NCBI RefSeq assembly: GCF_036178845.1
Contig: NZ_CP108070.1
Coordinates: forward strand, 10,912,001 to 10,976,000
Length of the DNA: 64,000 nt
DNA from: Streptomyces sp. NBC_00271
GTDB taxonomy: Bacteria > Actinomycetota > Actinomycetes > Streptomycetales > Streptomycetaceae
Reading direction: 5' to 3'
The translations under genes and the position numbers were made by a program. The notes under the pieces were generated by a model that saw only the letters and a list, made by a program, of their open reading frames with translations, made no database searches and was not told the DNA's origin. Shown here piece by piece: positions 26,170 to 34,042 of the stretch. Positions within the stretch are counted from its first letter, which is position 1; each line of letters begins with the position of its first letter.

Positions 26170-26602
26170 GCCGTCACGAACGCATCCTGCTCGGCGCGGG
26201 GGACCCCGGTACCAGCGCGGAGACGGCGCGGGTCGCCTTCCGCGAGGCCGAGGCGCGTGGCTGCACCCTCGACATCGTGCGCGCCTGACGGCGCCCCGCG
26301 CGCGAGACCGCAGATCACTCGCGTCCGTCCCCGGAAGCGGCTGCCACGAGGCACGGGTCTCCGCCCTGCTGCACACCCTGCTGCGCGACGTCGTGCTCGA
26401 CCATCCGCAGGTCCGGGTACGCACTACGACGGTCGCGAGGTCGGCCCGCACCCAGCTGGTGCGACGGTCGGCCGCCGCTGATCTCGTGATCGTCGGAGCC
26501 AGGCGCGGCCAGAGCCCCCTCGGCCTCCGGCCGGGCCGGATTGCGCACGTGCTGCTGCACGACGCGCAGTGCCCGGTCGCGGTCGCACCGCTGTCCGGTT
26601 GA
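26170..26602 (+). pseudogene. Universal stress protein relic
   Basis: The first readable part is RHERILLGAGDPGTSAETAR and REAEARGCTLDIVRA, then TGA. The second, in another frame, is ARVSALLHTLLRDVVLDHPQ, LVRRSAAADLVIVGARRGQS and IAHVLLHDAQCPVAVAPLSG. These correspond to the second Usp domain of a tandem protein; the first domain and the connection are missing. The loop GARRGQ...GRIAH is of the degenerate type. Confidence 0.65.
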
Positions 26603-26681
26603 TCCTGATGGCGGATCCTGATGGCTTCGGAGGGCCGACGTCGTACGGTCCTGGCGGACCGCTCGCGTGAGGAGCACCGAA

Positions 26682-27290
26682 GTGACCAGCTGGACCTGGG
26701 AGGACGAGGGCCACGAGGCCGCGGACGAGCGACTGGGTGAGTTGCTGTGCACCTTGGGCGACGGTTGCTTCGCCACGCGCGGCCCGCTGCCCGAGGGGGC
26801 GGCGGACGACGTGCACCACCCGGGGACGTATGGGGCCGGCTGCTACAACCGGCTCACCTCCGATGTAGCAGGCCGCCAGGTCGAGAACGAGGGCATGGTC
26901 GACGTGCCGAAATGGCTTCCCCTGCGCTTCCGCCTCCCCGAGCAGCAGTTGCGAACCCCCGACACCGCGAGCGTGCTCGACCACCATCAGGCCTGCACCT
27001 GGACTCCGGCCTGCTGGAGTGGCGTACGCGGTACGGGCTGGGCGAGGGGCGCTCGACGGCGGTGTCACCAACGCCGGCGCGCCGCGGTACCGGGATCTGG
27101 ACGGCCGTCACCTGACTCATATACACACCGGCACCGAGGCTCCTGACACGGTGTGGCTGCGCTGCCGGGCCAGTACTTCGGACATCGGGGTCGGCGTGGC
27201 GTCCCGGCTGACCGCCGACGCGCCCGCCATGATCCGGCAGGACGGCCCCGGCGTCACCCAGCTCAACGTGGTGCTGCCAGGAGGACCTTC
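26682..27290 (+). pseudogene. Glycoside hydrolase family 65 (sugar phosphorylase) N-terminal relic
   Basis: GTG 26682, preceded by GTGAGGAG, opens TSWTWEDEGHEAADERLGEL, LCTLGDGCFATRGPLPE, DDVHHPGTYGAGCYNRLTSD and VENEGMVDVPKWLPLRFRLP. This is the N-terminal beta-sandwich signature of GH65 kojibiose/trehalose/nigerose phosphorylases. The text then jumps frame to GVTNAGAPRYRDLDGRHLTH, HTGTEAPDTVWLRCRASTSD and SRLTADAP before ending. The (alpha/alpha)6 catalytic barrel is absent. At least two frame changes and one deletion are present. Confidence 0.72.
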
Positions 27291-27340
27291 GGGAGTGGCC
27301 GTTCGGCCGCCGGGCCGCGCCGGACGGCTCGGCGCGCGGC

Positions 27341-28044
27341 TCAGCAGCCGGAACGGTCGCCGGACTCGGGCTGCTCCAGGTGTGAGGCGAGCACGGCGGC
27401 CTGCACCCGGCGCTGGACGCCCAGTTTGGCCAGCAGCCGGGAGATGTGGTTCTTGACGGTTTTCTCCGACAGATACAGCTTCTTGCCGATCTCGCGGTTG
27501 GTGAGTCCGTCCCCGGGCGAGCGCGAGGATCTCGCGCTCGCCCGGGGACAGGCTAGCCAACTCCGGTGTGATCTCCGGGGCTTGAGCGGGTTCGGCCCGC
27601 AGCGAGCGCATCAGGCAGGCCGTTGTCGCGGGGTCGGGCATCGACTGCCCGGAGGGGACCGTCCGCACTGCCGAGACCAGGTCGGAGCCCTTGATCTGCT
27701 TGAGTACATAACCGGAAGCCCCGGCCATGATGGCGTCGAGCAGGGCGTTCTCGTCGTCGAACGAGGTCAGCATCAGTTCGGCCAACTCCGGTATGTGGTC
27801 GCGCAGTTCGCGGCAGACGGTGATGCCGTCGCCGTCGGGGAGGCGTACGTCCAGGACGGCGACGTGCGGGCGGACCGCGGGGGCCCCGCACCAGTGCGTG
27901 CGCGACGTTCTCGGCGTCTGCGACCACCGAGATGTCCGGCTCGGCGTCCAGCAGGTCGGACAGGCCGCGCCGGACGACCTCGTGGTCGTCCAGCAGGGAC
28001 GCGCGGATCGGATCCCGTGCGGTGAAGGTGCATGCCTCGGTCAT
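27341..28044 (-). pseudogene. DevR/DosR/OsdR-type response regulator, split by two 1-base insertions
   Basis: ATG 28044 opens RASLLDDHEVVRRGLSDLLD and VADAENVAHALVR. Removing one G in the run near 27885 gives PHVAVLDVRLPDGDGITVCR (phosphoacceptor Asp in VLDVRLPDG), then LMLTSFDDENALLDAIMAGA and SGYVLKQIKG. Removing one C near 27541 gives GLTNREIGKKLYLSEKTVKN, then SRLLAKLGVQRRVQAAVLA, a LuxR/NarL helix-turn-helix as in Mtb DosR (EKTVKN..SRLLAKL). The repaired protein is 233 residues, from 704 nt minus two. No sensor kinase gene is nearby. Unless the indels are sequencing errors, this copy is dead. Confidence 0.8.
27509..27549. repeat. Perfect 19-bp inverted repeat inside the response regulator
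   Basis: GTCCCCGGGCGAGCGCGAG (27509-27527), a 3-base loop, and its exact reverse complement (27531-27549). It lies in coding sequence and coincides with the second frameshift. It may be a templated (quasi-palindrome correction) mutation or a read artefact. Confidence 0.85.
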
Positions 28045-28128
28045 CTCGACCCCTCGTTCCCCGGAGTGTGAACCGACTGCGGGCCGTCCATGAGCACGAT
28101 CATCAGCCGCCTCGCCCGGAGGCACTAA

Positions 28129-28142
28129 GGGCCGACCGGCCC
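28129..28142. promoter_or_regulatory. Candidate OsdR/DevR-type box, perfect consensus
   Basis: GGGCCGACCGGCCC lies 85 bp upstream of the response regulator start (leftward) and 129 bp upstream of the Rv1733c-like gene (rightward). This suggests autoregulation plus control of the divergent gene. Confidence 0.65.
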
Positions 28143-28270
28143 AACCGGCCCTCCTGGCGTGTCCGCACCGGCCCCCACACCGCGGTCGGGCGGCCCCTCC
28201 CGGCGGCGATCACCCGGTGGGACCTTCCTGTTGTTCTTGTCTTCATGATGCCCGTGAGGGGGTGCGACCG

Positions 28271-28858
28271 ATGCGGAAGATCAAGCGCGTGAAGGTCCTG
28301 GGGTGGCGCTGGCGGCGCAACGAACTGCGCCGGCACAGCGATGCGGTGGAGGCGTGGATCGTCCTGGGTGCCTGGGCGTTTGCGACGGCCGGTGGGGCCG
28401 TGGCCGGTGTGGCCGGCGCCCAGACTGTGGCGGCAGCGCAGGCGAGGGACGAGGCGGAGCGTCGGCCGGCGACCGCCGTGCTGCTCGACACCGTGCCGCG
28501 CGGCGCGCGCGACGTGGCCATCGGGGTCGACTACAACCGCGTGAAGGCGAAGGTGCGCTGGACCGACGCGCAGGGCACCGTCCGCGCCGCCACGGCGGAC
28601 GTGAAGGCCGGAACAGACGTCGGCAGCACGGTACCGGTGTGGACGGACGGGCACGGCCACCTGACGGGTGAGCCCGTGAGCCCGGCCACGGCAACGGCCC
28701 GCACGGTGGTGGCCGGTATGGGGGTCGGGCTGACCGGTGGACTGTTCGTGCTCGCGGGCGGACGTCTGATCCGGCTGAGGGTAGAGCGGCGGGCCACCGA
28801 GCAGTGGGGTGAGGAGTGGGAGCAGACCGGGGCGCGGTGGGGGCGCAGGACAGGCTGA
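28271..28858 (+). CDS. Rv1733c-like membrane protein
   Basis: A 195-residue protein with an Arg-rich cytosolic start (RVKVLGWRWRRNELRRHSDA). TM1 is AWIVLGAWAFATAGGAVAGV. An extracytoplasmic domain of about 90 residues (VLLDTVPRGARDV ... VRWTDAQGTVRAATADVKAG ... VPVWTDGHGHL) is followed by TM2 (VVAGMGVGLTGGLFVLAGGR) and a charged tail. This matches the actinobacterial family named after M. tuberculosis Rv1733c, a DosR-regulon membrane antigen of unknown function. ATG 28271 has GAGGGGGTG upstream. It is divergent from the DevR-like gene, with a perfect box between. A decayed relative lies at 43868-44424. Confidence 0.85.
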   Translation: MRKIKRVKVLGWRWRRNELRRHSDAVEAWIVLGAWAFATAGGAVAGVAGAQTVAAAQARDEAERRPATAVLLDTVPRGARDVAIGVDYNRVKAKVRWTDAQGTVRAATADVKAGTDVGSTVPVWTDGHGHLTGEPVSPATATARTVVAGMGVGLTGGLFVLAGGRLIRLRVERRATEQWGEEWEQTGARWGRRTG

Positions 28859-28896
28859 GACACAATTGCCCCGCCGGTGGCCGACGGGGCGACGGC

Positions 28897-29586
28897 TTAC
28901 GGGCTCACCGCATTCCTCGCTCCACGGAGCGGTCGGGCTGGTCGAGTCCGAACTCCACGTCCACGACCCCCTCGACGGCTCAGACGAGCCGCGCGGCCAC
29001 GGGAACCAGGGACGTGTCCCGTACCCGGCCGCAGAGCCGTACGACCGACCCCGTCCTGTACCTCGGCCCGCACCGCCGACGCCGGACCAGGGAACAGGTA
29101 CGCCACCACCTCGCGCCGTACCTCCTCCGCGATCTGCTCGTCGTCACGGAGGAACACCTTCAGCAGGTCGGCCCGGCTGACGACACCTTCCAGCCGACCC
29201 GCATGGTCGACGACGGGCAGCCGCTTGACCTTGGTCCGAGCCATGGTCCGCGCGGCCTGCGCGAGGGTTGTGCCCGCGCCCACGGTCAGGGCGGGAGAGA
29301 TCATCAGCTCGGCGGCGGTCACCGAGCCGGCCTTCGCGAGGTCCGACAGGCGGCGCAACTGCGTGCACCGGTCGGGGTCGTTGTCGCGGAGCTCTCCCTC
29401 GGGCAGTGGATCGGCCTCCGAGACGATCCCGATCACCCGCTCCGCCCTGTCGAGCACCGGCAGGGCGCTGACCTTCCGCTGCTGCATCGTGCGGACGATG
29501 TCCTTGAGAGCCGCCCCTCGGCCGACGGTGGCGACGGCACGGGTCATCACGTCGCTCACGATGTGCGGCGATCCATGCACGGTCAC
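28897..29586 (-). pseudogene. CBS-BON protein with frameshift and stop in the BON domain
   Basis: The CBS pair is intact: VSDVMTRAVATVGRGAALKD, RKVSALPVLDRAERVIGIVS, ELMISPALTVGAGTTLAQAA and [20 protein letters not shown]. The BON domain starts (SAVRAEVQDGV), then the frame is lost near 29035. The expected text VVRLCGRVRDTSLVPVAARL is in the next frame and itself meets a TGA where paralogues have Arg. The BON domain is therefore dead even if the frameshift is an error. Start GTG 29586 or, better spaced from GAGGAG, GTG 29580. A cNMP-binding relic lies directly upstream. Confidence 0.75.
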
Positions 29587-29616
29587 TCCTCGCTCGCCGA
29601 CCGTCCATCGGTGCGG

Positions 29617-29885
29617 TCACCGCATACTGCCACTGCCGTACGGAGCGAACAGGTCCAGCAGCCGGGTGCGGGCCGAGCGGAACCGGTGGGGCATGATGTC
29701 GCCCACCCACTGTGGAGACGTTCACGCCGAATGCGGGATCGTCCTTGCGCAGCGTGCCGGTGCGGATGATCCAGAACCGGGTGCCAAGAGGGATCGACAC
29801 CTCCCCTGCGGGCTTCGTCAGCCGTTCGCGGTGCTCCGCGGGCAGGGTCCGCGGCATGCTCGTCGTGGTGGGGGGAAGCGTTCAT
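29617..29885 (-). pseudogene. cNMP-binding domain protein relic
   Basis: Pieces in three frames match the intact 154-residue protein at 50152-50616. They are MNASPHH; LPAEHRERLTKPAGEVSIPL and GTRFWIIRTGT; DDPAFG; and FRSARTRLLDLFAPYGSGS. Internal deletions remove most of the beta-roll and the nucleotide-binding cassette. The order cNMP protein then CBS-BON protein on the same strand mirrors two genes found in the hydrogenase operon. Confidence 0.65.
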
Positions 29886-29973
29886 GGCGTGCCTCCGGAG
29901 AGTCTTGCGGACCTCCCACCTCCAGCGTGTGCCCGTGGGTCCGCCCTGCCATGGGCCACCCGGGCCGCGGATC

Positions 29974-29987
29974 GGGCCGACCGGCGC
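29974..29987 (-). promoter_or_regulatory. Candidate OsdR/DevR-type box upstream of the cNMP/CBS relics
   Basis: GGGCCGACCGGCGC lies 89 bp upstream of the cNMP relic start. One half-site differs by one base from the perfect consensus. Its survival next to dead genes suggests recent decay. Confidence 0.5.
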
Positions 29988-30080
29988 CCCGCGGGAGCCC
30001 GGTGGCACCCTGTGTCACCGGGCCTCCCGCGGTTCGATGAAACCGTGAGAGGTACTCGGCAGACAGAGGGGGTGAACACC

Positions 30081-30281
30081 GTGGGCACGACCTTGACACC
30101 GGAGTTCTGGAGGCAGTTCGCTGTCCTGCTGGTGATCGCGATGGCGGTCACCCTCGTGCTCAGCGCCGCACTCGACGCGCTCGTGCTGCGGATGCGCGGC
30201 CGCCGGACACCGCAGCGGCCACCGGTCACACCGGTCGCCCGCACGCACCGGCCGGCCCGGCGGACACCCGTCCACCACTGA
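30081..30281 (+). CDS. Small single-pass membrane protein
   Basis: A 66-residue protein. A short N-terminal amphipathic part (TTLTPEFWRQF) leads into one TM helix (AVLLVIAMAVTLVLSAALDA) and a basic Pro/Arg-rich cytosolic tail (RRTPQRPPVTPVARTHRP). GTG 30081 is preceded by GAGGGGGTG at 9 bases; an earlier in-frame GTG at 30072 is too close to that site. The function is unknown. Small one-helix proteins of this size recur in this region (9386, 30679). Confidence 0.5.
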   Translation: MGTTLTPEFWRQFAVLLVIAMAVTLVLSAALDALVLRMRGRRTPQRPPVTPVARTHRPARRTPVHH

Positions 30282-30678
30282 CACACCGTTCGTGAAGAGC
30301 TGAACCCCTGCGCATCGCCCACGGCGGCGACGCCCACGTGCACCAGGGTGAGCGGCCCGACGCGGACGTCGAGCGGGCGAACCCCGTCCGGGCCGCCGCC
30401 GCGCCCGCCCGGCCCACGAGCACGAGTTCGCGGGCCGGCAGGGTGACTGACTCCATGTCACCTGCTCGCGAGCGGAGTGTGGCGGGCCGGCGTTGAGCGC
30501 CCTTTGGTTCGGCGCCCAGCCCCGGATCCTGATCGGTCGCCGGTGCCGAAGCGTTTCCTTCATCACCTCCGGCTCCGACGCCGGGTCACCGCGCTGGTCA
30601 TCCATCCCTGTGCACGGTGGCCTTCGTGGATCGTGCAGTGGCCGTCGGCCAAGCACCTCTCAGGCCGGTCGCTGAGCA
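30282..30678. other. About 400 bp without a recognisable gene
   Basis: No family resemblance in any frame and no strong box or terminator. This may be a degraded gene. Confidence 0.4.
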
Positions 30679-30938
30679 TGTCGTCCAACCCGTTCGCGGA
30701 CCACCACCTCATCTACGCCGTGGTCATCATCATCCTCGCGGCCGCGGGCGCCGGTACCACCTGGGGCCTGGGAAAGCTCTGGGCGCGGCTGCCGTTCGTC
30801 CGCGACAACGGCCGGCTGCGCCGACCGCAGGCAACGCGGCGGGTCCTTGTGGGAGGGCCCGTCCTGCGGCTGCTCATGGGGCCGAACGGCCCCTGTCGGG
30901 GACCTGCAGCCCCTGCTGCGGGAACCCCTGCGCCATGA
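30679..30938 (+). CDS. Small membrane protein upstream of USP
   Basis: ATG 30679 gives MSSNPFADHHLIYAVVIIIL, continuing AAAGAGTTWGLGKLWARLPF. This is a single TM helix followed by an aromatic/basic stretch (FVRDNGRLRRPQ). The first about 55 residues look like an authentic small streptomycete membrane protein. The following 30 residues run through the palindromic box at 30879-30892 to a stop at 30938 and may be a frameshifted extension. No strong ribosome site is seen. The function is unknown. Confidence 0.45.
30879..30892 (+). promoter_or_regulatory. Candidate OsdR/DevR-type box upstream of USP-ADH-xfp block
   Basis: GGGCCGAACGGCCC, extended to GGGGCCG-AA-CGGCCCC (30878-30893), lies 81 bp upstream of the USP start at 30974. 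It is one of the best copies. Confidence 0.65.
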
Positions 30939-30973
30939 AGCTGGAATCAGACATCCGTTCAGGAGGAAAAACC

Positions 30974-31879
30974 ATGGTCCGCACTGTTGTTGCAGGTCTC
31001 GACGGTTCGCCCGAAAGTCGTGCCGCCGCCGAATGGGCGGCCCGCGAGGCGAAGCTGCGCGGTCTGCCGCTGAAGCTGGTCCAGGTCTGGGAGCCGGTGC
31101 CGGCGCCGATGGCGCAGGCACCGCTGCTCGGTGCCGAGACCCACCAGCACTGGACCGAGCGGATTCCCCGCGAGGCGGCCGACAGCATCCGGCTGCGTCA
31201 TCCCGGCGTGGACGTGACCGTGGAGCAGGTGACCGGCACGCCCGCGGACGCGCTGGTGTCGTCGGCGAAGGACGCCGAACTGCTGGTCCTCGGCTCCCGC
31301 GGGCTGAGCGGCGTCGGCGGTTTCCTCGTCGGTTCCGTCGGCTTCTCCGTCGTCGCGCACGCCGAGCTGCCTGTCGTTTTGGTCCGGGCCGACGAACAGG
31401 CTTCCGACGAGGACGAGATGGATCCGACGGGCATCCCGTCGGCCGCCACCCCGTACCCGCCCGTGGTCCTCGGCCTCGACGCCGACAACCCAGCCGACGC
31501 AGTGATCGAGTTCGCGTTCGCCGAGACCGCCCGGCGCGGCACCAGCCTGCGGGTCGTCTACGGCTGGAACCTGCCGCCGTACTACGCCTACGGCCTCGCG
31601 ATGGACGCGGGCCTGAACGACGAGCTCTCCCGCGAGGAGACCACGGCCCTCACCGAGGCCCTGCGCCCCTGGCGGCGGAAGCACCCCGCCATCGAGGTCG
31701 TCCTGGAGCCCCGCGTCGGCAGCGCGGCAGCCCACTTGGTGGACGCCTCCCCCGAGGCCTGTCTGGTCGTCATCGGCCGCCGGATCCGCCGCGGCGCGCT
31801 CGGCGCCCACATCGGCCCGGTCGCCCACGGCGTCCTGCACCACGCCACCGCCCCGGTGGCCGTCGTCGCACACCACTGA
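30974..31879 (+). CDS. Universal stress protein, two tandem Usp domains
   Basis: A 301-residue protein. Domain 1 is VVAGLDGSPESRAAAEWAAR to about 140, with the canonical loop GSRGLSGVGGFLVGSVG. Domain 2 begins VVLGLDADNPADAVIEFAFA (about 157), with the degenerate loop GRRIRRGALGAHIGPVA. ATP binding is thus expected in domain 1 only. AGGAGG sits 8 bases before ATG 30974. It heads a likely transcript with the alcohol dehydrogenase (43-bp gap) and a further USP. Its layout matches the USP at 56025-56927; both precede a central-carbon enzyme and both have boxes. Confidence 0.93.
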   Translation: MVRTVVAGLDGSPESRAAAEWAAREAKLRGLPLKLVQVWEPVPAPMAQAPLLGAETHQHWTERIPREAADSIRLRHPGVDVTVEQVTGTPADALVSSAKDAELLVLGSRGLSGVGGFLVGSVGFSVVAHAELPVVLVRADEQASDEDEMDPTGIPSAATPYPPVVLGLDADNPADAVIEFAFAETARRGTSLRVVYGWNLPPYYAYGLAMDAGLNDELSREETTALTEALRPWRRKHPAIEVVLEPRVGSAAAHLVDASPEACLVVIGRRIRRGALGAHIGPVAHGVLHHATAPVAVVAHH

Positions 31880-31922
31880 GCCACGAACCAACCCCCATCC
31901 CTCGCCCTGAGGAGCAGCAGTC

Positions 31923-32945
31923 ATGAAGGCAGCCGTTGTACGAGCCTTCGGTGAACCCCTGGTCATCGAGGACCGGCCCGACCCCGAGCCCGGCCCCGGC
32001 CAGGTCCGCGTCCGTGTCGAGGCCTCCGGACTGTGCCACACCGACATCCACGCCGCCCACGGCGACTGGCCCGTCAAGCCCAACCCGCCGTTCGTGCCCG
32101 GCCACGAGGGCGTCGGCCTCGTCGAGAGGCTCGGCGACGGCGTCACACACCTGTCCGTCGGCCAGCGCGTCGCCGTGCCGTGGCTCGGCAAGGCCTGTGG
32201 GCGGTGCGAGCACTGCCTGTCCGGCTGGGAGACGCTGTGCGAGCAGCAGATCAACACCGGGTACGGCTGCGACGGTGGCTACGCCGAGAAGATGCTGGCC
32301 TGGGCCGACTTCGCCCAGCCGGTACCTGACGGCGTGACCGCCGTGGACGCCGCTCCGCTCACCTGCGCCGGCGTGACCACGTACAAGGCGCTCAAGGTCG
32401 CCGGCGTGCGGCCCGCCCAGCTCGTCGCGATCTCGGGTGTCGGCGGGCTCGGCCACCTGGCGGTGCAGTACGCGAAGATCGCCGGGGTCAGCGTCGCCGC
32501 GATCGACGTCACCGACGAGAAGCTCGAACTCGCCACCGCGCTCGGCGCCGACCTCGTCATCGACGCCCGCAAGGACGACGTCGGCGAGGTTCTCAAGCGG
32601 CACGGCGGCGCGCACGCGGCCATCGCGCTCGCGGTCAACGAGGCCGCCTTCGCCGCCGTCAACTCCGGTCTGCGGCGCGGTGGGAAGCTCGTGATGGTGG
32701 CACTGCCCGCGCACGGCACGATCCAGGTCCCGATCTTCGACACCGTGCTGAACGGCACCTCGGTGATCGGCTCGATCGTGGGCACCCGGCAGGACCTCGC
32801 CGAGGTCTTCCAGCTGCACGCCACAGGACAGACCAAGGTCATCTCCGAGACCCGTCCGCTGACCTCCGTCAACGAGTCCATCGTCGACGTGCTGCGCGGC
32901 GAGATCAAGGCCCGGATCGTCTTCGACCTCGGTACGGGACGGTGA
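31923..32945 (+). CDS. adhP: Zinc-dependent alcohol dehydrogenase, AdhP-type
   Basis: A 340-residue MDR-family enzyme: primary alcohol + NAD(P)+ to aldehyde + NAD(P)H, probably run in the reductive direction to dispose of reductant when oxygen is short (inference). Catalytic zinc ligands are in GLCHTDIHAAHGDWP and GHEGVGLVE. The structural zinc site is CGRCEHCLSGWETLC and the Rossmann loop is SGVGGLGHLAVQYAK. Conserved TCAGVTTYKALK precedes it. GAGGAG is upstream of ATG 31923. The GTG of the next USP overlaps the stop. DosR-regulated alcohol dehydrogenases are known in actinobacteria. Confidence 0.92.
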   Translation: MKAAVVRAFGEPLVIEDRPDPEPGPGQVRVRVEASGLCHTDIHAAHGDWPVKPNPPFVPGHEGVGLVERLGDGVTHLSVGQRVAVPWLGKACGRCEHCLSGWETLCEQQINTGYGCDGGYAEKMLAWADFAQPVPDGVTAVDAAPLTCAGVTTYKALKVAGVRPAQLVAISGVGGLGHLAVQYAKIAGVSVAAIDVTDEKLELATALGADLVIDARKDDVGEVLKRHGGAHAAIALAVNEAAFAAVNSGLRRGGKLVMVALPAHGTIQVPIFDTVLNGTSVIGSIVGTRQDLAEVFQLHATGQTKVISETRPLTSVNESIVDVLRGEIKARIVFDLGTGR

Positions 32946-33822
32946 CCACGATGACACTCCCGATCGTCGTCGGCGTCGACGGCTCCGAGCCCAGCCTGCG
33001 GGCCGTCGACTGGGCGGCCGACGAGGCCGCCGTGCGCGGACTGCCGCTGCGGCTGGTGTACGCGTCGCTGTGGGAGCGGTACGAGGGCACCTCGCTCGCC
33101 GAGGACGTCGGCGAGCCGTCCGCGCAGGTCCGGGCCGAGGACATCGTGGCGACCGCCGCCCGGCGCGCTCGCCGGCGTCAGCCCGACGTGAAGGTCTCCA
33201 CCGACGTGCTGTCCGAGGAACCCGAGTACGCGCTGGTGCGGGAGAGCCGGAGCGCCTCGGCTCTGGTCACGGGCACCCGCGGACGCAGCGGCCTCGCCGA
33301 GGCGCTGCTGGGCTCCGTGAGCCTGACCGTGGCCGGACACGCGCAGTGCCCGGTGATCGTCGTCCGCGACAACCACGACAACCAGGCCCGGACCGGAACG
33401 CGCGGCCGAGTCGTCCTGGGCGTCGCAGAGAGGCCGGCAGGCTCGGCGGCGGTGCGCTTCGCTTTCGAGGAGGCGGGGCGACGCGGGGTGCCGGTGGACG
33501 TCGTACGGGCCTGGCGCTGCCCCGCGCACGAGTCCACCGACCATCCGCTGATGGACGGAGAACCGGCCCGGCTGCACGAGCAGCGGGCGGTGGAGGCCCT
33601 GGAAACGGCGCTCCAGGACGTTCCCGCCGACGTCGAATCGCACCGCCGTATCGTCGAGGGCCACGCCCGGAACGTGCTCGTGGACGCCTCGCGGACGCCG
33701 ACCTCCTGATCGTCGGAGCCAAGCGCCGCCCTGGGCACTACGGGCTCCAACTGGGCCGAGTGGCCCACGGAGTGCTGCACTACTCCGCCTGCCCGGTCGT
33801 CATCGTGCCCGAGCAGGAATGA
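32942..33822 (+). pseudogene. Universal stress protein with a late frameshift
   Basis: A tandem Usp. Domain 1 is IVVGVDGSEPSLRAVDWAAD with the canonical loop GTRGRSGLAEALLGSVS. Domain 2 begins RVVLGVAERPAGSAAVRFAF. Near 33690 the frame breaks (the current frame stops at 33709); the expected end ADLLIVGAKRRPGHYGLQLG then VAHGVLHYSACPVVIVP is in another frame to 33822. The product as written lacks the last beta-alpha-beta of domain 2. The GTG start overlaps the ADH stop (GTGA), so it is translationally coupled. One indel in a GC-rich stretch; possibly a sequencing error. Confidence 0.75.
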
Positions 33823-34042
33823 GCACGGTGACGGGCTGCTCGGAGACTCACCGCGGGGTCGGGGACGTAGGTCTGCGGATGGCGCGGTGGGCGCTCCCGG
33901 CCTCGCACCCACGCCTGCGACGTCCCCAACTCCCCTGTGGGAACGGTAGTTCCTTCTCGTACGCCCTGCGCGGCAGCGCCTCCGCCCCTTGTCGGCCACG
34001 CCGCGTCCACTGCCCGCTGACCCATGACTTCCGGAGCCTTTG

